64,000 bases of DNA from Methylomonas rapida (GCF_024360925.2 NZ_CP113517.1:3751001-3815000); one strand, 5' to 3'; shown: positions 17,394 through 23,792, counted from the first letter of the stretch. Numbers and translations are program-made. Notes: a model not told the origin generated them from the sequence alone.

Positions 17394-18852
17394 CTCATCG
17401 TTATACACATCTCTGTGCGACAACCTGCTGAGCTTCCAATGCAATGACAAAATCGCGCAAACGCTGCAGTCCGATCCACATGGCTTTGGCACCCGGCGGC
17501 CCGTCATGCTTGCGTCCGAGATAACCGCCCAAGCTCGCCACCAAGAGAATCACTTCGCCCAAGCGAGGTGGCGTAAGCGGCGGCGGGCAAAGCTTAACCA
17601 CAATGTAAGCAGCCCGCCACTCCTGTGGATCGAAGATAATTTCACAATCCATGTCCGGCGTAGTCCGTCCCAACATCAGCGTGAACAATACCCGCCAGGC
17701 AATAACCATGTACAACGCTAAACAAGGTAGCAGTCGGTCCTCGGTTTCCAGATGCAGTCGCTTAATCTGGCATCCGCTCTTGAGCACATGGAAGTACACT
17801 TCAATGCACCACCGCACGGCGTACCACATGACGATCGTTGCCGCCTGTTCGAAACAATCGATCGGCAAGCTAGTCAACAATAGCCATTCCAAACGTTCCA
17901 CGCCAGACGGTGGTGCATCTTCGCGTGCCAGCACCGCATTGATGGTGAGTTCCGGTAGCCGATACCCTATCCGCTTAGGCGGTTTGAGGGTCACTGTAAT
18001 GGCGCGTAACGTGATATGCGCCAGTCGCGCCGTGCGGTTCGGTCGCGGTTTGACGTTCACCTCAGAGTAACCCAATACAGGAGCTTGCTCCACGGCGGCC
18101 CACAGGCATTTCGTACCGTTCTCCGGCGAAGCCAACACTCGGTTTTGCGCCGCACGTACGATCCATTGAGCCCGTACCGCAGGTGCGTAGTCATGGTATT
18201 CGGCAAACCACTCGTAAATATCGCCCTCCCTGTCGGCAAGATTGATCAGCAGGGTGTCCGGCATTTGCGCCTGTAAAGCGCAACTGTCCTGGTAACTTTC
18301 CAGCCAATGGCGACTCTCTTTTTCGTCTACGCCTTTGTGAAGTCGTTCACTCCTTTGGCTTGGGATCTCTCGAGGCCAATACGATGCTTTCACGACACCC
18401 AAACAAATACGCGATGGCGTAAAGGCAACTGTCGGATGCAGGCGGCGCAAGTGTTTCTCCACGTCTTTCACTGTGCCAAGTCCCTTCGGCCCCAAGCAAA
18501 TATTCTTATCGTCCTCGGTGGTGTCCTGTGCCAGCAGCACGATTGGGCTGCTCTTCATGCGCTCGATCGTGGCATCTCGATGCGGCGCCAGTATCTTCTC
18601 GAATGTCGTCTTAGCGTTATTGAAGAAGCGATAGGCTCCCATCGTCTCCTTCCAGCCTCCGCAGGCCGCCGGAATACTGAGTTGTGGATGCTCGCCCAAT
18701 TGCTCCAATAGCAAGGCCAATCTCTTGTTTAGACGTTGATCTTCCAAATTGGCAGTTTGCACTTCTTCTTCGGCCCAGTTGCTCATCGCCTTTCTCCTGT
18801 TTCTGTGTCTCCTTGTAGTTTAGTCTTTGAGGGACTTGTGTATAACGATGAG
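17394..18852 (-). mobile_element. IS4-family insertion sequence, copy 1
   Basis: 1459 bp bounded by the 16-bp inverted repeat CTCATCGTTATACACA at both ends; the flanking CCG/CGG may belong to it. It carries one transposase gene reading leftward, whose stop codon lies in the left terminal repeat. It has inserted in the centre of a GTTCCCACGG...CCGTGGGAAC palindrome. Confidence 0.9.
17401..18786 (-). CDS. IS4-family (IS50/Tn5-like) transposase, copy 1
   Basis: 461 residues, identical to the copy at 23869-25254. The N-terminal Tnp DNA-binding domain is NWAEEEVQTANLEDQRLNKR and following. The DDE triad is visible as QDTTED, NLADREGDIYEWF and the exact IS4 YREK signature Y-(2)-R-(3)-E-(6)-K in YAVRWCIEVYFHVLKSGC. 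A Tn5-like PPSGVERLEWLLLTSLPI segment precedes it. Full length and an intact motif suggest an active enzyme. It catalyses cut-and-paste movement of the IS and of the composite unit. Confidence 0.95.
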   Translation of the reverse strand: MSNWAEEEVQTANLEDQRLNKRLALLLEQLGEHPQLSIPAACGGWKETMGAYRFFNNAKTTFEKILAPHRDATIERMKSSPIVLLAQDTTEDDKNICLGPKGLGTVKDVEKHLRRLHPTVAFTPSRICLGVVKASYWPREIPSQRSERLHKGVDEKESRHWLESYQDSCALQAQMPDTLLINLADREGDIYEWFAEYHDYAPAVRAQWIVRAAQNRVLASPENGTKCLWAAVEQAPVLGYSEVNVKPRPNRTARLAHITLRAITVTLKPPKRIGYRLPELTINAVLAREDAPPSGVERLEWLLLTSLPIDCFEQAATIVMWYAVRWCIEVYFHVLKSGCQIKRLHLETEDRLLPCLALYMVIAWRVLFTLMLGRTTPDMDCEIIFDPQEWRAAYIVVKLCPPPLTPPRLGEVILLVASLGGYLGRKHDGPPGAKAMWIGLQRLRDFVIALEAQQVVAQRCV

Positions 18853-18862
18853 CGGCGGACCG
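18853..18862 (+). repeat. Inner IS-flanking 10-mer, left
   Basis: CGGCGGACCG directly follows IS copy 1 and is identical in orientation and sequence to the 10-mer before IS copy 2 (23793-23802). The sequence after it continues as TGGGAACC, completing half of a palindromic repeat unit. Confidence 0.75.
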
Positions 18863-18883
18863 TGGGAACCAGGAAAATTAGAT

Positions 18884-18960
18884 ATGCAGGCAAATTTGCC
18901 CGATTTACCGGCTAATATCAAAATATTAGGCATATTTGCCTGCTAATCAATGGTTATGCG
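18884..18960. other. Truncated attC-like site with long hairpin
   Basis: On the plus strand, GCAGGCAAATTTGCC and GGCATATTTGCCTGC form an inverted pair around an inner palindrome TAATATcaaaATATTA. To the right, GGTTATGCG is the core box seen in the other attC sites, and it overlaps the stop of the adjoining gene. The left core box (expected GCATAAC) is missing at the boundary with the palindromic repeat and IS. This looks like the last attC of the array with one end cut off. Confidence 0.5.
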
Positions 18961-19172
18961 TTATCAACAATCGCTTTCTTTGCGTCTAAAATTTGCTCAT
19001 CTGTAAGGTGTTCAAATTCTCCAATACCAAGTGTTTTCCTGCACGCTTGCCCAATTGGAGATTTTGCGCCCTGGTGGTGATACAAAATCCAAGTCAGTAG
19101 CCTTCTGATATGCCGCAATTCATTCTCGGCTTCTTCATTACCATATGTTGCTTCGTCTAATGCTGTCAGCAT
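18954..19172 (-). CDS. Hypothetical cassette protein
   Basis: 72 residues (MLTALDEATYGNEEAENELR...), no family recognised. It starts 14 bp after attC5 with a GGGAG ribosome-binding site and ends ...DNA-stop with its TAA inside the GCATAAC core box of the next attC-like site, the typical arrangement of a gene cassette. The composition is acidic with two short helices. The centre (LLTWILYHHQGAKSPIGQAC) could be a helix-loop. Function unknown. Confidence 0.6.
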   Translation of the reverse strand: MLTALDEATYGNEEAENELRHIRRLLTWILYHHQGAKSPIGQACRKTLGIGEFEHLTDEQILDAKKAIVDNA

Positions 19173-19185
19173 TGTTCAGCTCCCG

Positions 19186-19275
19186 CCGCATAACACGGCA
19201 CTAAAGGCGACACCCGGAAGCATCGCGGTATTGTTTAATTTAGTCGGCGGCGCGCCTTAGTTCGGCGTTATGCGG
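19186..19275. other. attC recombination site 5
   Basis: 90 bp. Outer boxes CCGCATAAC (19186-19194) and GTTATGCGG (19267-19275) are perfect inverses. The inner arms CGGCACTAAAGGCG and CGCCTTAGTTCGGC pair around a shared ACTAA core with one extra unpaired A. Core boxes plus imperfect inner arms with an extrahelical base are the structure recognised by integron integrases. It separates two minus-strand cassettes. Confidence 0.75.
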
Positions 19276-19470
19276 CACATTTCCAGTTCCGCCGCATTTG
19301 TGGCACGATTCGCTCTCTAAACCGTACAAACGCAAATCGGCATAGTCTGTTTTGACTTCACCGCTCCCGGCACATGCCAGGCATTTCCGCATAACCACAC
19401 GTTGCACCGGAACAGCTAAAGCTAAGTCGTTTTCGGTGTCGCCGTCTTCGTTAAAATTTATTTCACTCAT
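19240..19470 (-). CDS. Small putative zinc-binding cassette protein
   Basis: 76 residues. The cassette-specific part has two CxxCxG units (CLACAGSGEV and CHKCGGTGNV), as in the zinc-binding region of DnaJ, so zinc binding is likely. The first 29 residues (MSEINFNEDGDTENDLALAV, then PVQRVVMR) are encoded inside attC4 and closely resemble the N-terminus of the protein at 20134-20400, which starts in attC1. The start has GGAG nine bases upstream and overlaps the end of the upstream frame by 8 bp. The gene ends inside attC5. Function unknown. Confidence 0.6.
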   Translation of the reverse strand: MSEINFNEDGDTENDLALAVPVQRVVMRKCLACAGSGEVKTDYADLRLYGLESESCHKCGGTGNVPHNAELRRAAD

Positions 19471-19519
19471 ATCGTTCTCCAGTTAATCCGCTGTCCGGTA
19501 AACTCTGCGCGTTAGGCGG
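19387..19519. other. attC recombination site 4 (long, carries a start codon)
   Basis: 133 bp. Outer boxes CCGCATAAC (19387-19395) and GTTAGGCGG (19511-19519) are inverses with one mismatch; GTTAGGC fits the GTTRRRY core. The inner arms GTTGCACCGGAACAGC and GCTGTCCGGTAAAC pair with an extrahelical A. The loop contains, on the minus strand, a GGAG ribosome-binding site and the ATG of the next cassette gene (19470). About 125 bp are a diverged copy of attC1. Confidence 0.8.
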
Positions 19520-19792
19520 CTCATTCTGGTTCGTCTTGTTGTAATCAAGTTGTGCCTTATAGGCACAACGCGCCAACAACAATACCGCCTCAGCTAATCC
19601 AACAACCTCTAACCTATCTTCTTCATTATCGCTTTGCGATAGCCTTATCAATTGTTCTGCGGTTTTCTTCATTGCCCAAAAATGAAGCATCACATTTATT
19701 TCATTGTTATCATCCACGCTTTGTAAATAACCGTCGCGTTTACCTTCTGCGTGCCCAGTGTAAAAACCGTGGCCCCATTGTTTACTACTCAA
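19463..19792 (-). CDS. Hypothetical cassette protein
   Basis: About 109 residues from a TTG at 19792, preceded by GGAG with a 6-base spacer; a TTG at 19804 would add four residues. The body (SSKQWGHGFYTGHAEGKRDG, then LHFWAMKKTAEQLIRL and EAVLLLARCAYKA) is mostly helical and unrecognised. The last 19 residues (PPNAQSLPDSGLTGERYE) are read from attC4, so the native cassette protein may be extended by whatever attC it carries. The frame stops 8 bases after the next gene's ATG, suggesting translational coupling across the recombination site. Confidence 0.55.
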   Translation of the reverse strand: MSSKQWGHGFYTGHAEGKRDGYLQSVDDNNEINVMLHFWAMKKTAEQLIRLSQSDNEEDRLEVVGLAEAVLLLARCAYKAQLDYNKTNQNEPPNAQSLPDSGLTGERYE

Positions 19793-19810
19793 ATTTTTCT
19801 CCAATAAAAA

Positions 19811-19869
19811 CGCATAACCAGTCAGTCAACCCGACCGCTATCGCGGCGGGTTACTTTTTGCGTTATACG
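19811..19869. other. attC recombination site 3 (59-base element)
   Basis: Exactly 59 bp. Core boxes GCATAAC (19812-19818) and GTTATAC (19862-19868). The inner arms AACCCGACCGC and GCGGCGGGTT pair perfectly except for one extrahelical A, around a TATC loop. This is the most canonical attC in the window. The upstream gene's TAA stop lies in its GTATAAC box. Confidence 0.85.
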
Positions 19870-20096
19870 TCAAAATCATTTTCGTGAAATAATTCGATCG
19901 TTTCTTTTGATTTACTATTCGCAGTCAATTTTATGTACCACCATCCGGACGCAACAGAATTTTCACGATCAACAAATCCAACCCGCCCAGGATATTTGGG
20001 TTTTCCGAGACGATCCTGGTCTCGCCGTATCGTAACAATCTGTCCAGGCCGTATAACTCGGCGCTCAACCGGAGCGCGGAAGCAAGGTTCATTCAT
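19863..20096 (-). CDS. Hypothetical cassette protein, small beta-rich domain
   Basis: 77 residues. The central part (PGQIVTIRRDQDRLGKPKYP, then GRVGFVDRENSVASGWWYIK) looks like a small SH3-like barrel. No family was recognised. The ATG at 20096 lies in the loop of attC2 with AGGAG eight bases upstream, so the first ~15 residues are encoded by the recombination site. The TAA stop is inside the core box of attC3. Cassette layout and start signal support real coding; function unknown. Confidence 0.55.
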   Translation of the reverse strand: MNEPCFRAPVERRVIRPGQIVTIRRDQDRLGKPKYPGRVGFVDRENSVASGWWYIKLTANSKSKETIELFHENDFDV

Positions 20097-20141
20097 TTCT
20101 CAGTCTCCTGGGCCGCGCCCGGTTAGCTTTGCGTTATGCGG
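20049..20141. other. attC recombination site 2
   Basis: 93 bp. Outer boxes CCGTATAAC (20049-20057) and GTTATGCGG (20133-20141) are inverses with one mismatch. The inner arms GCTCAACCGGAGCGCGG and CCGCGCCCGGTTAGC pair with unpaired bases typical of attC. The loop holds a ribosome-binding site and ATG (20096) for the next cassette on the minus strand. Confidence 0.75.
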
Positions 20142-20400
20142 AATCTAATATTTGCTTAATTCTGCTAATGAACTGCTCTTTTGTTTCATGATGCGATGTA
20201 CAAACATGTGTAATTTGTTCCAGTTTGTCAGTGGCAAAATCTATATCTAAACCAACTTGCTTCGGGTCTGGCTGTTCTGTATCGGCTCCTCGGCGCCATT
20301 CATTGAAATAGCGCAGCCTCATAACCACACGTTGCACCGGAACATCTGAAGCTGCGCGGTTTTCAGAGTCTTTGTCTTCGTCAAAATTCGTTTCACTCAT
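20134..20400 (-). CDS. Hypothetical cassette protein
   Basis: 88 residues. The N-terminal 28 (MSETNFDEDKDSENRAASDV, then PVQRVVMR) are read from attC1 and resemble the attC4-encoded start of the gene at 19240-19470. The rest (LRYFNEWRRGADTEQPDPKQ, then ITHVCTSHHETKEQFISRIK) is cassette-specific and unrecognised. GGAGAG precedes the ATG. The stop is the TAA of the GCATAAC box of attC2. It is the first minus-strand gene after the hicAB operator. Confidence 0.55.
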   Translation of the reverse strand: MSETNFDEDKDSENRAASDVPVQRVVMRLRYFNEWRRGADTEQPDPKQVGLDIDFATDKLEQITHVCTSHHETKEQFISRIKQILDSA

Positions 20401-20447
20401 GAATCTCTCCAGTTAATCCGCTGTCCGGTAAACTCTGCGCGTTATAA
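20319..20447. other. attC recombination site 1 (long, carries a start codon)
   Basis: 129 bp, a diverged copy of attC4. Core boxes TCATAAC (20319-20325) and GTTATAA (20441-20447). Inner arms GTTGCACCGGAACATC and GCTGTCCGGTAAAC. The loop contains the GGAGAG site and ATG (20400) of the next minus-strand gene. Its right end abuts the hicA operator, so it marks the end of the visible array on this side. Confidence 0.7.
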
Positions 20448-20448
20448 G

Positions 20449-20463
20449 TGGTTATAATAACCA
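20449..20463. promoter_or_regulatory. Probable HicB operator
   Basis: A perfect 15-bp palindrome, TGGTTATaATAACCA, ends three bases before the hicA start codon. HicB antitoxins with a ribbon-helix-helix domain usually bind such palindromes to repress their own operon. It also overlaps the likely upstream region of the divergent cassette genes. Confidence 0.55.
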
Positions 20464-20465
20464 TC

Positions 20466-20648
20466 ATGAACAGCAAGCAACTGATTAAGCAACTGGAACA
20501 AGACGGCTGGTATCTGGCGCGGGTCAAAGGCTCACACCACCAATTCAAGCACCCCACCAAACCCGGTTTGGTCACCGTCAAGCATCCAGACAGCGACATT
20601 CCAAAACCCACGTTGCACAGTATTTACCGGCAAGCCGGTTGGCGTTAA
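20466..20648 (+). CDS. hicA: HicA-type mRNA interferase toxin
   Basis: 60 residues, the classic small double-stranded-RNA-binding-like toxin that cleaves mRNA. The family pattern is complete: LIKQLEQDGWYLARVKGSHH with the catalytic His (GSHHQF), then HPTKPGLVTVKHP, and a C-terminal TLHSIYRQAGW. An upstream in-frame ATG at 20448 lies within the palindrome, so the start at 20466 is preferred. Paired with hicB 19 bp downstream. It reads opposite to the adjoining cassette genes. Confidence 0.92.
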   Translation: MNSKQLIKQLEQDGWYLARVKGSHHQFKHPTKPGLVTVKHPDSDIPKPTLHSIYRQAGWR

Positions 20649-20667
20649 TTGCATAGGAGAAGCACCC

Positions 20668-21060
20668 ATGAAATTTACCGTTGTTTTGCATACTGATGAT
20701 GGTCATCATTACGGGGTCATCGTGCCTGATCTTCCCGGCTGTTTTTCCGCCGGTGACGGCATCGATGAGGCGCTGTCATCCGTCATAGAAGCCATTGACC
20801 TGCATGTTGAAACATTGCTGGAAGACGGCGGCGATATTCCGGCACGTTTGCCCATCGATGCGCACAAAGACAATCCTGATTTTGCCGGCGGTATTTGGGC
20901 GGTCGTTGACGCGCCCATTGAAAAATACTTTGGCCCGGCGGAAAAAATCAACATTACCTTACCCAAGCTGTTACTGGCCAAGATCGATAGCTATGCTAAG
21001 GCGCATGGCGCTACCCGCTCAGGGTTTCTGGCCGATGCGGCGCGCTCTGCCATGCGGTAA
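20668..21060 (+). CDS. hicB: HicB-type antitoxin
   Basis: 130 residues. The N-terminal partial RNase-H-like HicB domain (FTVVLHTDDGHHYGVIVPDL, then PGCFSAGDGIDEA) neutralises HicA. The C-terminal ribbon-helix-helix (ITLPKLLLAKIDSYAKAHGA, then TRSGFLADAA) would bind the upstream palindrome. AGGAG precedes the ATG by seven bases. Such pairs stabilise cassette arrays and plasmids, which fits the mobile context. Confidence 0.93.
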   Translation: MKFTVVLHTDDGHHYGVIVPDLPGCFSAGDGIDEALSSVIEAIDLHVETLLEDGGDIPARLPIDAHKDNPDFAGGIWAVVDAPIEKYFGPAEKINITLPKLLLAKIDSYAKAHGATRSGFLADAARSAMR

Positions 21061-21062
21061 GT

Positions 21063-21090
21063 GGTAGGGTACGCACGGCGTACCCTACAA
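21063..21090. repeat. Solitary GTACGC-type REP palindrome
   Basis: GTAGGGTACGCACGGCGTAC followed by CCTAC, a near-perfect hairpin of the same family as the units at 16972-17045 and 27297-27376. It lies between the convergent hicB and phage-like genes and could act as a terminator. Confidence 0.65.
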
Positions 21091-21381
21091 TTGGGCATTA
21101 TCAGCGCCGGATAACGCCATTTGCTTTCGCTTGGCGTTGCTGCGGCTGGTTTTGCCGCCTTCCGCGCAATTGGGCGGCGGCAATAGATTGGATTCGGGGG
21201 CCGCCTCCAGGTGGTCTTTCAGCATTTGAAAGGGGATTCTGACGCTGCCGTCTGATACGAGCTTGCCAATCAGCTTACCCTGGCGCCGCAGTTTTTGAAT
21301 GGTCGATACGGACACGTCTAGCAGCTTGGCGGCGGTTTCTTCGCTGACTGCCAGGGGTTCACAGGTAATAATCTCTTTCAT
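21085..21381 (-). CDS. Helix-turn-helix (excisionase/HTH_17-like) DNA-binding protein
   Basis: 98 residues. Residues 10-55 (LAVSEETAAKLLDVSVSTIQ, then KLRRQGKLIGKLVSDGSVRI) form a MerR/excisionase-like winged helix-turn-helix with the usual 'wing' ending in a basic/hydrophobic strand. The C-terminal part is a Pro-, Ser- and Lys-rich tail. In phage and integrative elements such proteins control excision or early transcription. It is the last gene of a minus-strand phage-like block that starts at 23664. Confidence 0.65.
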   Translation of the reverse strand: MKEIITCEPLAVSEETAAKLLDVSVSTIQKLRRQGKLIGKLVSDGSVRIPFQMLKDHLEAAPESNLLPPPNCAEGGKTSRSNAKRKQMALSGADNAQL

Positions 21382-21384
21382 GGG

Positions 21385-21627
21385 TTATTGTCCGTCGTTG
21401 AGAGGGTCAACCAAGTGTTTGGCCGCGCGATCGATGTCAGCGCGGTCGGCGTTGTATAACAGTTCGTACAGCCGGCGCATTCTGCCAGTGCGCCTATGGC
21501 GGGCGCGGCGGAATACTTCGCGCCAGTCGCCACCCAGTTCCATGGCCGTGCAGGCTTCGAGCAGGCGGTTATGCAGCTCGTGGATCTGGGTGTCGGTGAG
21601 TTTAGGCAGTTGTTTGGTTAGGCTCAT
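21385..21627 (-). CDS. Small phage-like hypothetical protein
   Basis: 80 residues from the ATG at 21627 (MSLTKQLPKLTDTQIHELHN...), helical and basic, with RRARHRRTGRMRRLYELLYN in the middle that could bind nucleic acid. No family recognised. It overlaps the preceding gene's end by 26 bp and is followed closely by the HTH gene, so it is part of the same operon. Confidence 0.5.
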   Translation of the reverse strand: MSLTKQLPKLTDTQIHELHNRLLEACTAMELGGDWREVFRRARHRRTGRMRRLYELLYNADRADIDRAAKHLVDPLNDGQ

Positions 21628-21808
21628 CGTGTGCCTCCGCTTCAATTTCATCCGCCCATTCCGCCACCAAGCCAGCCGCGCCGGACAATTCGCGTCCATG
21701 CTGGCTGTATAGCGGGTTGAATCCGCCGTAGAAGTCCATTGCCGTTGCGATCTCGAGCATGTCGTCCTGGAGCAGGCGCAATTTATGGGCGATTTGTTGT
21801 TTTGTCAT
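21602..21808 (-). CDS. Small phage-like hypothetical protein
   Basis: 68 residues (MTKQQIAHKLRLLQDDMLEI...), predicted helical with an acidic C-terminus (EWADEIEAEAHDEP). Its start overlaps the stop of the exonuclease gene by four bases (ATGA-type), a strong sign of cotranslation. No family recognised. Confidence 0.5.
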   Translation of the reverse strand: MTKQQIAHKLRLLQDDMLEIATAMDFYGGFNPLYSQHGRELSGAAGLVAEWADEIEAEAHDEPNQTTA

Positions 21809-22353
21809 CGCGTTACACCGGTTTGCAGCAACTCAAAGGCTTTGCTGACGTACTTGGCTTGATGTATTGCGTCTGACAGGGCGTCGTGTTGGGTGCCGTC
21901 GAACGGGGTTTCTTTTTTGGCATCTATGCCGGTGATACGCTTGGCGATGTCTACCAACGTGCGGGTGTCGCGTTCTTGCCAATAGTGCCATGGGGTCGTT
22001 AGCCCGTGGCGTTCGTATGCGCTGCGCAATATAACCAAATCGAAACTAGCGCCGTTGCTCCAGATGTTATGCGCCATTCTTGACCAAGCCGAAAGTCTGT
22101 TCAATGCTTCGGCCAGGTAAATTTTTTCGCCATCCAGCAGTCTTGCCTGCGCTTCTTTTGGCTGTTTTAGCCACCACTCGACGGTATCCGCACTAATGTG
22201 GCCAAACCACGTCACATCTTCCATGTTGATTTTGGTTTGATAGCTTTGGCCTATTTTCCCAGTGGTAATGTCGAACAGGCAGAGTCCGATACTCAATATC
22301 GCCGCATCGTGCCGCGTACTCAGGGTTTCTAAATCGATCATGATGTCGTTCAT
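21805..22353 (-). CDS. Phage-type 3'-5' exonuclease (DnaQ/RNase T fold)
   Basis: 182 residues from the ATG at 22353. It has the exonuclease motifs: ExoI DIMIDLETLS with the DxE pair, ExoII around NIWSNGASFDLVIL, and ExoIII GTQHDALSDAIHQA with the HxxxxD pair. This small Rv2179c-like form is common in phages and prophages, where it may trim RNA or DNA. The open frame extends 15 codons upstream, but those residues do not belong to the family. It is the third gene of the phage-like block. Confidence 0.8.
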   Translation of the reverse strand: MNDIMIDLETLSTRHDAAILSIGLCLFDITTGKIGQSYQTKINMEDVTWFGHISADTVEWWLKQPKEAQARLLDGEKIYLAEALNRLSAWSRMAHNIWSNGASFDLVILRSAYERHGLTTPWHYWQERDTRTLVDIAKRITGIDAKKETPFDGTQHDALSDAIHQAKYVSKAFELLQTGVTR

Positions 22354-22355
22354 GT

Positions 22356-22550
22356 TTAATCCTGTTGGAGGGTTTTGTCTTCGATAAACGTGTCGCAACC
22401 GCCTTGGTCATCAATCATGGTGCTGACGTAAGACAAGGCTTCGATGGGATCGAATTTGATGGTGATAAATCGCTGGCATTGGCGTTTGCGCGGGCAATGC
22501 ATGCCGTAACAGCGGGTGATGTCGTTGGGGAGTGGTGTCATGTTGTGCAT
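22356..22550 (-). CDS. Small Cys-rich phage-like protein
   Basis: 64 residues from the ATG at 22550, whose A is shared with the endolysin's TGA stop; an earlier ATG at 22595 would overlap the endolysin by 46 bp. The motif CYGMHCPRKRQCQRF has three cysteines plus downstream GGCDTF, as in small metal-binding phage proteins. No named family recognised. It ends 2 bp before the exonuclease start. Confidence 0.55.
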   Translation of the reverse strand: MHNMTPLPNDITRCYGMHCPRKRQCQRFITIKFDPIEALSYVSTMIDDQGGCDTFIEDKTLQQD

Positions 22551-23089
22551 CACGCGACGTCCGTCGGCAAAAAGGATTCTGCGCGGTTGATCCATCCTGA
22601 CAAAAACACGCGCTGGGTAGGATCTGCTTTGACCAAGCCCTCATAGAAAATCACTCTTCGGCGGACCAAGACTTTGATCAGCTCATTGCCCATGTGTTGG
22701 GCGGCTGCCGAGGCTGCGGCGGCGGTTTTGGGGCCGATGCGGCCGTCCGCTTTGCCGCAGGCGTAGCCGTGGCAATTCAGCGCGTCTTGCAAAATTTTGA
22801 TGCCGCGCTTGCCGCTGTTGACCACCATGTCAAAGACGATGGGGCGGATCAGTTCGGGCAGGTCATCGATGCCGTGTTTGATGTAGTACTGGCTGTAATA
22901 GATGTCTCTGGCGGTTTGTTTGCTGAGCTTTTTAACGTCGGCTACGGTCGCTTCGCGTGCAAGCCAGTGCGTCAACGTCTTTTGGGTGATGCCCATGTTG
23001 GTGGGGCCGCCGCGGTCGGCGGAATGATTCACAAAGCCACCCTCGCGCTTGAGGATTTGCTCGATTTCGTGGTGGATGTTAAAGCTCAT
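22550..23089 (-). CDS. Glycoside hydrolase family 108 endolysin
   Basis: 179 residues. The GH108 catalytic glutamate is in KREGGFVNHSADRGGPTNMG (E16), followed by the typical GIT segment. The C-terminal peptidoglycan-binding half (CGKADGRIGPKTAAAA) is also normal for the family. It would cleave peptidoglycan for phage release or tail penetration. No holin gene is recognisable beside it. Its start overlaps the end of the preceding gene by 4 bp. Confidence 0.88.
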   Translation of the reverse strand: MSFNIHHEIEQILKREGGFVNHSADRGGPTNMGITQKTLTHWLAREATVADVKKLSKQTARDIYYSQYYIKHGIDDLPELIRPIVFDMVVNSGKRGIKILQDALNCHGYACGKADGRIGPKTAAAASAAAQHMGNELIKVLVRRRVIFYEGLVKADPTQRVFLSGWINRAESFLPTDVA

Positions 23090-23664
23090 GCCGCCTCCAG
23101 TTTTTCCAGATCCATCCTGATGCCAAACAACAGCGACTTGACGTCGCCCGGCAGCAGGTCGTTGTTTTCCATCCGTTCCAGCAATTGCAGCTTTTCGGCC
23201 TTGCGCTCGATCATGGGTCCGGCGATGGCGTGGATTTTGTTGACCAGGGCGATGATGGCCGCGTCGATTTCATAGGCGGGATCGAGCAGCAGCGATTGCC
23301 CGGCGGGGGCGGTTTCCTGTTGCAGTGTTTCCAGCATGGCCGGGGGATAGGTTTTGATCGGCAGTTCCGCGGGCGGCTCGATGACGGCATTGTCATCGGC
23401 GGCTGGGTCATCGGCGTCATCGTGAAGAACCGAATAAGCCGCGCGGCCTTGCGGTGTTATGGTCCAACGGCAGCCGTCCATGCCTTGGCGGGCGCCTTTG
23501 CTGACGTGGCCAGCATTGAGCATGGCGTTGAGTGATCTGCTGATTTTTTCAGCGTCGTTGTTGCTCAGTTCCTGCGGTATTTTTTCCAGCAGTTGTGAGC
23601 GAAACAGGCCAATGGGCGATTCTGAAAGCTTGCGTGCGATGGCGCTTTGTAAATTATCTGCCAT
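23086..23664 (-). CDS. Phage-like hypothetical protein with winged-helix-like N-terminus
   Basis: 192 residues from the ATG at 23664, preceded by GAGGA; the open frame upstream runs into the palindromic repeat and IS end and is not coding. Residues 1-70 (SAIARKLSESPIGLFRSQLL, then KISRSLNAMLNAGHVSKGAR and CRWTITPQGRAAYSV) look like a winged-helix domain. The C-terminal half is helical and possibly coiled-coil (RKAEKLQLLERMENNDLLPG). It is the first gene of the phage-like block. No named family recognised. Confidence 0.6.
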   Translation of the reverse strand: MADNLQSAIARKLSESPIGLFRSQLLEKIPQELSNNDAEKISRSLNAMLNAGHVSKGARQGMDGCRWTITPQGRAAYSVLHDDADDPAADDNAVIEPPAELPIKTYPPAMLETLQQETAPAGQSLLLDPAYEIDAAIIALVNKIHAIAGPMIERKAEKLQLLERMENNDLLPGDVKSLLFGIRMDLEKLEAA

Positions 23665-23792
23665 TTTTTTTCCTCTTCTGATAGTCGGCAACGGCTTGTT
23701 TTTTGATTTCCAAGCCGCATATCTGTGTTTCTCTCGTTCCCGCGCTCCGGCGTGGGAATGCATATCGGTCTTCCGCGTCGCATGGATTCCCA

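Noticed and set aside
19240..20400. Two cassette genes interpreted as paralogues because of their similar N-termini
   Set aside because: The similarity is confined to the parts encoded inside attC1 and attC4; the cassette-specific parts are unrelated.
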